From Sebastes aleutianus (lineage: Eukaryota > Chordata > Actinopteri > Perciformes > Sebastidae), in assembly GCA_916700875.1 (NCBI GenBank), contig CAKAKS010000031.1, positions 9,263,977-9,327,976 on the forward strand: a stretch of DNA of 64,000 nt, given 5' to 3'. Shown here piece by piece: positions 33,501-64,000 of the stretch. The notes beneath the pieces are model-generated. The model made no database searches, was not told the origin of the DNA, and saw only the letters and a list, made by a program, of their open reading frames with translations. Within the stretch, counting starts at the first letter, position 1. Each line of letters begins with the position of its first letter. The position numbers and the translations under genes are program-made.

Positions 33501-34349
33501 TTTGGTACTAATACTAATTTTAAGGCTTAAACATTCGACACAAGTTACTTAAAGTAAAGAAAATCTCGTATCCCCAGTCCGGGACTCGTCAATTCAACTT
33601 GTAAAACACAACATGTACAAATAACACAAAGGAAATAATTTATCCCATAATTAATGAAATGTTCTTAAAGGCATCTGAAATATATTTTGTTCGGTGTCTG
33701 AGTCACATGTAGTGTACTAAGTAATCAGATCATTTGTGTACGTCATAGAAAGAAGGCAAACTGCTAAGAAAGCGGACATAGAGTGCTACAGGAATGAGTC
33801 CTAAAACACAGAAATGAGTTAGCATTTCCGGTTCCCTTGTCTGGAAGTCAAAGGGTTTCTTGAATGGCTTTTTTAGTTAGATGCCTGAAAGTGTGGTTAA
33901 CACAAGCTTAAGAGATTTTAATGTCTTCAGAAATCAAAAAAAGTGGTATCATTTGTGAAGAAAACCTTGCTGACCAAAACTTGTAAGTATCATAAATGTT
34001 TCTTTGCTACAGAGCTCATTTTCTGCAATAATTCAAAACTCAATGGAAAAATCCCATCGGCTTTCTGTTGAGGTAACCAGGGCGATGCTAACTTCATGGT
34101 TGGCCTACAAAAAAGACGTCATCCCTGGAGCACTCTATTACCATTCATCATCCTTATTTTGAGTAAATGTTAAACAGGCTGACAGACATGCAGAGCACCA
34201 AAAAGAAAAACAAGTCCATTGCTGACTAGTGACTGCATCACTGCAGTAAACTCAGCAAATACTGTACATTCATTGTTCTGTTGAGATCTGTGAGGACTGA
34301 CTCCAGGGAGTCGACACCTAAAGGTCAAAGGTTCAGGGGTCAGTGCGGC
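30600..34349. other. rln-jak2 interval, probably including the jak2 3' UTR
   Basis: Convergent ends of rln (+) and jak2 (-). No coding exon supported. Roughly 32600-34349 lacks recognisable repeats and is likely jak2 3' UTR. Minus-strand AATAAA signals exist near 32144 and 32198, but which is used cannot be told. Confidence 0.45.
32395..32600 (+). mobile_element. Fragment of the GGTAGGCAG ... TTTGGCATCATTGGGC repeat
   Basis: The left part of the same family as the inner element of the jak2 intron 1 nest: TTTTTGGCATCATTGGGCAA, CCTTTCAGCATATTGTATTC, CCCGTGACGGGAGACT. Truncated at the right. Confidence 0.65.
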
Positions 34350-59261
<24,912 letters not shown>

Positions 59262-59280
<19 letters not shown>

Positions 59281-59304
59281 GTGCTACTTAAAACAATCAT
59301 CCAA
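59262..59304 (-). other. jak2 5' UTR splice junction and overlapping uORF
   Basis: The minus strand shows TTTGTTCCCTGACAG/TTGG, a strong acceptor, so the first coding exon starts at 59304 with 24 bases of 5' UTR. Within it an ATG at 59300 opens a 12-codon frame (MIVLSSTWPVFC) that ends at 59262, past the JAK2 ATG at 59280, in another frame. Upstream noncoding exons and the promoter were not located. Confidence 0.6.
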
Positions 59305-59885
59305 CTGTCAGGGAACAAAGACAGAGAAAAAATACACAGGTAAGAACGAGACTGAGTAGAAAAGGTCAGATTATACTGTAGTTCTGAGACATAATTTTAT
59401 CAGAATAAGGCATTTTGGAGTGAAGATAGTGTTTTACGGCACATACTGCCATCCACGGCTTTCTGACTGACCTGACAAATGACCTTCTGAGATTTGAAGG
59501 TGTTCATCAGCAAATTAAGCCACTATCAGACACAAAAAAGTGAGAATTGTATCCTTTATTATCTTGTGGAGGATAATAATAGCGGAGAAACAGGCATCTT
59601 TGTCTCATCTAGGATAGATTTCTTCCTGCATGACAAATAGAGTCTGAGAAAATTAGATTCAGAGGGTCTGAAAACAGAAATAGTTTTTTGCTTTTCATGT
59701 TTGATAACAATTTTCAAGTAGCTAAAATATCTTTATGTCACACTTTTTACGCTCACTTTAATCCGCAATCAGAATAAGATTAAAATGCATAATGTAAACA
59801 CCTCAGTCACAGTAAAAATGACTAATTTGAAGATCAATTTCATTCCTTTCAAAAGGCCCGGGTTAAACCTTTCATTATGAAATTT

Positions 59886-60117
59886 AGAGCTGCACAGATT
59901 AATCAATTAGTTGTCAACTATTAAATCAATCAGCAACTATTATATTATATCTTTGAGTTGTGGACAAAACAAGACTATTGAGGACGTCAACTTGGGCTTT
60001 GGGAAACACAAATTTTTCAACATTTTCTAACATTTTATAGACCAAACAACTAATTGATTAATCAAGAAAATGATCAACAGATTAATCAACAATGAAAATA
60101 ATCGTTTCAGCTCTAAT
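59886..60117 (+). mobile_element. GATTAATCG-family MITE, copy 4 (internally deleted)
   Basis: Starts AGAGCTGCACAGATTAATCA and ends AAAATAATCGTTTCAGCTCT; shorter than the 47535 copy. Confidence 0.78.
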
Positions 60118-60849
60118 CAAATTAAAAGCACGAAATGTCTCTTAATCACAATATCTTCATCTATCACTTTCATCTGTCTTCTTGTTTATGCCCTCAATAC
60201 TGAAATCAAGGTTCCTTAAATCAATTATAATTACTGAAATAAAACGAAAATCCAGAAAGATGAGGTGAATATGGTGAAAAAAAGTTGAAATATTATCACA
60301 AGAAAAGCCCTCAGATCCACCCCAAAGGGAAAGAGGGAAAAGAGGTTGGAAGTAGAAACTGAAATGAAGATGATAGGCCACAGCTGGAACACCCTGAAGA
60401 GACTTTCCTATAAATTACTTCCAGTAGATGGGGAGAAGTCATCAATAGTCTGTGCTCCCAAGGGAAGGTAAAGGCATCAGTAAGAGATTAGTAATTCATG
60501 TTTGTAGTCTGTAGTTGGGCGTTTCTTGGCTGAGTCAGCTTTGATGGCAGATTTCCCAATAAAAGACGGATTATGGAGAAGAACAAGTGTAATGCTTGGA
60601 AATCACAGCACATTCCTTCCTGGTCTTTTCACTCTAATTTGCACTCAATCCTAAAATGACACTGTAATATTTTTCTAGACAGCAGCCGTTTTGAACAGTG
60701 GCTGATATAGATGTCTGAGATACTAATGTATACCTCTCTATAACCATAAACTGTTGGCTGACACAAGATCAGTATTACTTATCGTCTATTACATTTATGG
60801 TTAATTATCAGAACACACAATTACTTATCACAAGACTGCAGTGCGCTTA

Positions 60850-60887
60850 CTATACTATACTATACTATACTATACTATACTATACTG
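60850..60887. repeat. (CTATA)n pentanucleotide repeat
   Basis: Seven uninterrupted CTATA units. Confidence 0.97.
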
Positions 60888-60999
60888 ACTGCCACTGACA
60901 GCTCTCTAGTTCTATAGTCTCCAAACTATGTACGTGGAAAATGCACTTAATCATTTTTGCACGTGGAAAAAAAAATTCTCTGTTTTTGCTTTTACTCTA

Positions 61000-62105
61000 A
61001 CGCAACCAGCAGGTTGACGTTTGTGACATTTTTTTGGAGTGAAACGTTCCGATAACTATTGGATGGATTGCCGTGACATGTTGTACACACAATTAAGTCC
61101 CTTCCAAAGTAAGTTGTAATGACTTTGGATGATCTCCTGATTTTTCATCTAGTGCCATCATTCGGTCAAAATTTGTATTTCTCTAATAATTATAATATAT
61201 ATTATATTTTAATTTTTAATATATTTTATTTTATTATTTATTTTTTATATAATTATATTTTAATATATTTTTTAGTTTTATTTCTCTAATAATTATAATA
61301 TATACTGGAAAAAGAAAGTTCGGAAACTTGTGTTTGGTCGATTATTTCTCTGTTGTCCCACAGCAACGTGTGACCAGGTTGGTGATCAGCATGAGGAGGA
61401 GGTGCCAGGCTGTTGTGGCTGCGTATGGATCTTCCACCGCTACTGAGGCTCCTGACGGTGGATTAAATGAATAAAGTGTAAAATAGCCAATATGTCTTGT
61501 TTGTTCCTTGTTACTGATAGAGAGTTCAATCATCCAATCCACCAAACAACTCAAAACAAGAGTCAATACCAACAGGAGAAAACACTGTTTACCATTGACG
61601 GAGCATTTTGGCAAATTTTTCTTGGGCGCTACCCACATAATCAGCTGTGCTGCTCATCCCACAAATGCATGATCCTTACAAGTTGGACATCATTGTGAAG
61701 GTAAATAAACAGGCTTTCCAACGATGTAAAATACAATGCCAATTAGCATTGTAACAACAGAGAAATAATCCACCAAACACAAGTTTCCGAACTTTGTTTT
61801 TCCAGTTTATATTATATATAATATAATATAATTATTTAGAACCAAATATTAATGACATTTCCATGGGCCTCAGCTGTACTGTGTTTAGTGCTAATTAGTT
61901 TACTAGTTTCTTAGTTTAGCATGCATACACGGTAAACTAAGACGGTGAACATAGTAAACGTTATACCTGCTTAGCATCAACATGTTAGCATTGGCACTGT
62001 GAGCATGTTAGCATGCTGAAGTTAGCATTTAGCTCAAAGCACCGCTGTACCCAAGTACAGTCTCACAAAGCCGCTAGCATGACTGTAGTCTTGTTATATT
62101 GCTAT
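61000..62105 (+). repeat. Old dispersed repeat split by a Tc1-derived insertion
   Basis: The left part (AACTATTGGATGGATTGCCG, AATGACTTTGGATGATC, CTAGTGCCATCA) and right part (GAGCATGTTAGCATGCTGAA, TTTAGCTCAAAGCACCGCTG) belong to one common fish repeat. In between are an AT-rich tract (61180-61300) and the element at 61299-61809. Confidence 0.6.
61299..61809 (+). mobile_element. Internally deleted Tc1-like transposon with about 50-bp termini
   Basis: The left CTGGAAAAAGAAAGTTCGGA ... TTATTTCTCTGTTGT is repeated inverted at the right (ACAACAGAGAAATAA ... TTCCGAACTTTGTTTTTCCAG region). Just inside the left end a plus frame (61362-61473) reads RVTRLVISMRRRCQAVVAA, like the extreme C-terminus of Tc1-family transposases. 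The rest of the transposase is gone. Confidence 0.72.
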
Positions 62106-62989
62106 TCTGCTTAGCTGCTGAGCTTTACAGTCCATTATGCTTCAATACCCCTCTATCAATAATGTTCATCTCATCTTATATAAATTCATATTCTCAGTTC
62201 TTTGACATGTGTCCCTATTATGCACATAACAATTAATGGTATTTTCAATATGGTTTGACTCATTCAATTTGTTACTATAATTGTATCCTTATATAGGGCA
62301 CAATTAGGACACATTATTATTTTTTGCTGCAGCAACAGTCTAATTTATAAAGAGCGATCAAATGTAATGAATTGCCCTCATGGGGTTATGCCATTCATTG
62401 TTGAGTAAAATCTTTGAAATCTAATTTTGCTGTGATGCATTGCATTGTAAGAGGGAAAACACAGTAAATAAAAACAGAATTGACTGTTTTCAAGTCAGAT
62501 ACTGAAATAGACTCACTCCTCTGGTTGCCCTAGCTCTGCATTGCCAGTCTGCTTTTGATTACAAACTGGCTGACGAGTCATTACATTAGTGGAAGCAGAT
62601 GGTATACAACATCAGTTTCCCATTCTTTATTACACGACTTTGTTGAATAGTTGACTTTGATTGGTCAATTACAGCGTTCTACAGTCTATTATTTCTTTAT
62701 AGCAGACCGTTGCTATGTATAACAGACCGTTGCTATGGACGCAGTTCTGATCTCGGACTCTGGCAAGTTTTGCTAGTCATAAATCAGAAATGAACATGAG
62801 TTATTGAATTAATTCAAATGAATCCTAAAATTGTATAAGAACTTAGGACATTATGATAGAAGTATATGATGGCCATTCCCATCCTCACTTATGTCTCATA
62901 AATTGTAGCATGCTCAGCTTTACAGTGATACCCAATTTATGCAATTCCAAGACTGTTTAGGGACCCTAGTATGTAGAAACCATTTTTAG

Positions 62990-63285
62990 GTGAAAATAAC
63001 TTTATACTGCATGCAAAAAAACTGCATGTTTTTTTGCCCAAAACTGTATGGGATTATCATAAGTGTGCATGTTTTTAAAGGGGAGACTCGTGGTTACCCA
63101 TAGAACCCATTTTTGTTGACATATCTTGAGATCAGAGGTCAAGGGACCCTTAGAAAATCGTCATGCCAGTTATCCCTTGCCAAATTTTAGAGTGTTATTT
63201 AGCCTCCTTCCCAACAACTTAGCATGACATGATTGGTACCAATGGATTCCTTATGTTTTAGACTGAGCCCGCTACAGCCTCTTAA
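62990..63285 (+). repeat. Dispersed repeat upstream of jak2
   Basis: CTGTATGGGATTATCATAAG, GGGGAGACTCGTGGTTACCC and GGTCAAGGGACCCTTAGAAA are wording of a common fish repeat (from memory). Confidence 0.55.
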
Positions 63286-64000
63286 AGACAGTAATGTTCA
63301 AAGCATTTAACAGTGTATGGTTATTAAAGGTTCACTCAAAAACTACAATGATGACCTACAGTAACATGCCCCAAACAGTGAAAAGCTCTCTTCTGGTGCA
63401 GCACAGCCAAACAAGGGTGGTATCATCAGCTAATAGTCAAAACCCATAAAGAGGAAGTGCAACACTATGTACACACCCCGATGACATAAACAAACTGCAC
63501 AAACATTACTAGGAGATGAACAACAAAGTATACAACAATATACTGTAGACAATACTAAACCAAAAGCTCCTTAAAAACAAGACTAAATGCTACTTACACA
63601 TGGGTAAACTTAAAGGCAAATACAGATTACCTGACAGTGGGATTTGTGCCATTTCTGCAACAACTGAATATTAACTGTATTTTTTTTCTGAATTTGTATG
63701 TTATTAATTAACCTCCAGTACATTCAGTAACCACACTGAGTTTTTCTCAAGGATTTAGTGGCTGAAGTCCAATGTTAAGCCCCAGATACAGTTTCCATTT
63801 AAATCACATCATGGAGTGCAATAGTGTAACATGTTCCTTGTTGACGATGAAATAACAAAAAGGATAAAAGAAAAAAAAAAAAGAGCCAAGAAAAACGACC
63901 ACTAGAACAATTAATTCAATCTGGATGACTGTAAACTTGGGAATTAAACACTGGGCTTGCGGCTATTGTTTATTTACTCAGGAAATTTCATGAAATTAAG

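Larger units (their letters stand above)
60120..64000. other. Upstream flank of jak2, repeats only
   Basis: No coding exon supported. Any jak2 noncoding exon here could not be recognised. Repeats at 60850, 61000-62105 and 62990-63285 are listed separately. Confidence 0.5.

Overview
The window reads as vertebrate, specifically teleost (probably percomorph) nuclear DNA. Coding sequence sits in short exons with GT-AG introns, the four proteins are vertebrate families, and the spaces are filled with fish-type MITEs, L2 and L1 LINE remnants and long CA/GT, TA and tetranucleotide tracts. I cannot name the species. No prokaryotic, viral, CRISPR, tRNA or rRNA gene was seen.

Layout. About 1.7-7 kb, minus strand: a PD-L1 (CD274)-like B7 gene with signal peptide, V-type and C-type Ig domains and a transmembrane segment; it has a probable noncoding first exon, and its cytoplasmic tail exon is uncertain. 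About 7-12.7 kb: a repeat-rich spacer with a tandem duplication carrying L1 and MITE remnants. 13.2-26.2 kb, plus strand: plgrkt (plasminogen receptor with a C-terminal lysine), four coding exons, 149 residues, with an 11 kb first intron. 29.2-30.3 kb, plus strand: a two-exon prorelaxin gene of 184 residues. 34.35-59.3 kb, minus strand: a complete jak2 gene, 23 coding exons joining in phase into 1131 codons. 59.3-64 kb: repeats upstream of jak2; its promoter was not found and may lie outside the window.

Gene order and every orientation (CD274 -, PLGRKT +, RLN +, JAK2 -) are the mirror image of the human 9p24 block JAK2 +, RLN -, PLGRKT -, CD274 +. This supports orthology of all four and shows long conservation of the block in compact form (about 57 kb). 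From family knowledge, JAK2 transduces interferon-gamma and other cytokine signals that induce PD-L1; relaxin is a secreted peptide hormone; PLGRKT is a plasma-membrane plasminogen receptor.

Best second-look items: a phase-0 intron splitting the PD-L1 V domain, with a dispersed repeat reaching the splice donor; CA-repeat tracts just downstream of five jak2 splice donors; two very long foldback elements, one with an unexplained reading frame in its loop; several nested MITEs; an RLN3-like B chain at the RLN locus with a glycosylation sequon at the first residue of the A chain; and a uORF overlapping the jak2 start. Splice sites were read by eye from GT-AG consensus, phase and remembered protein homology; transcripts were not available.
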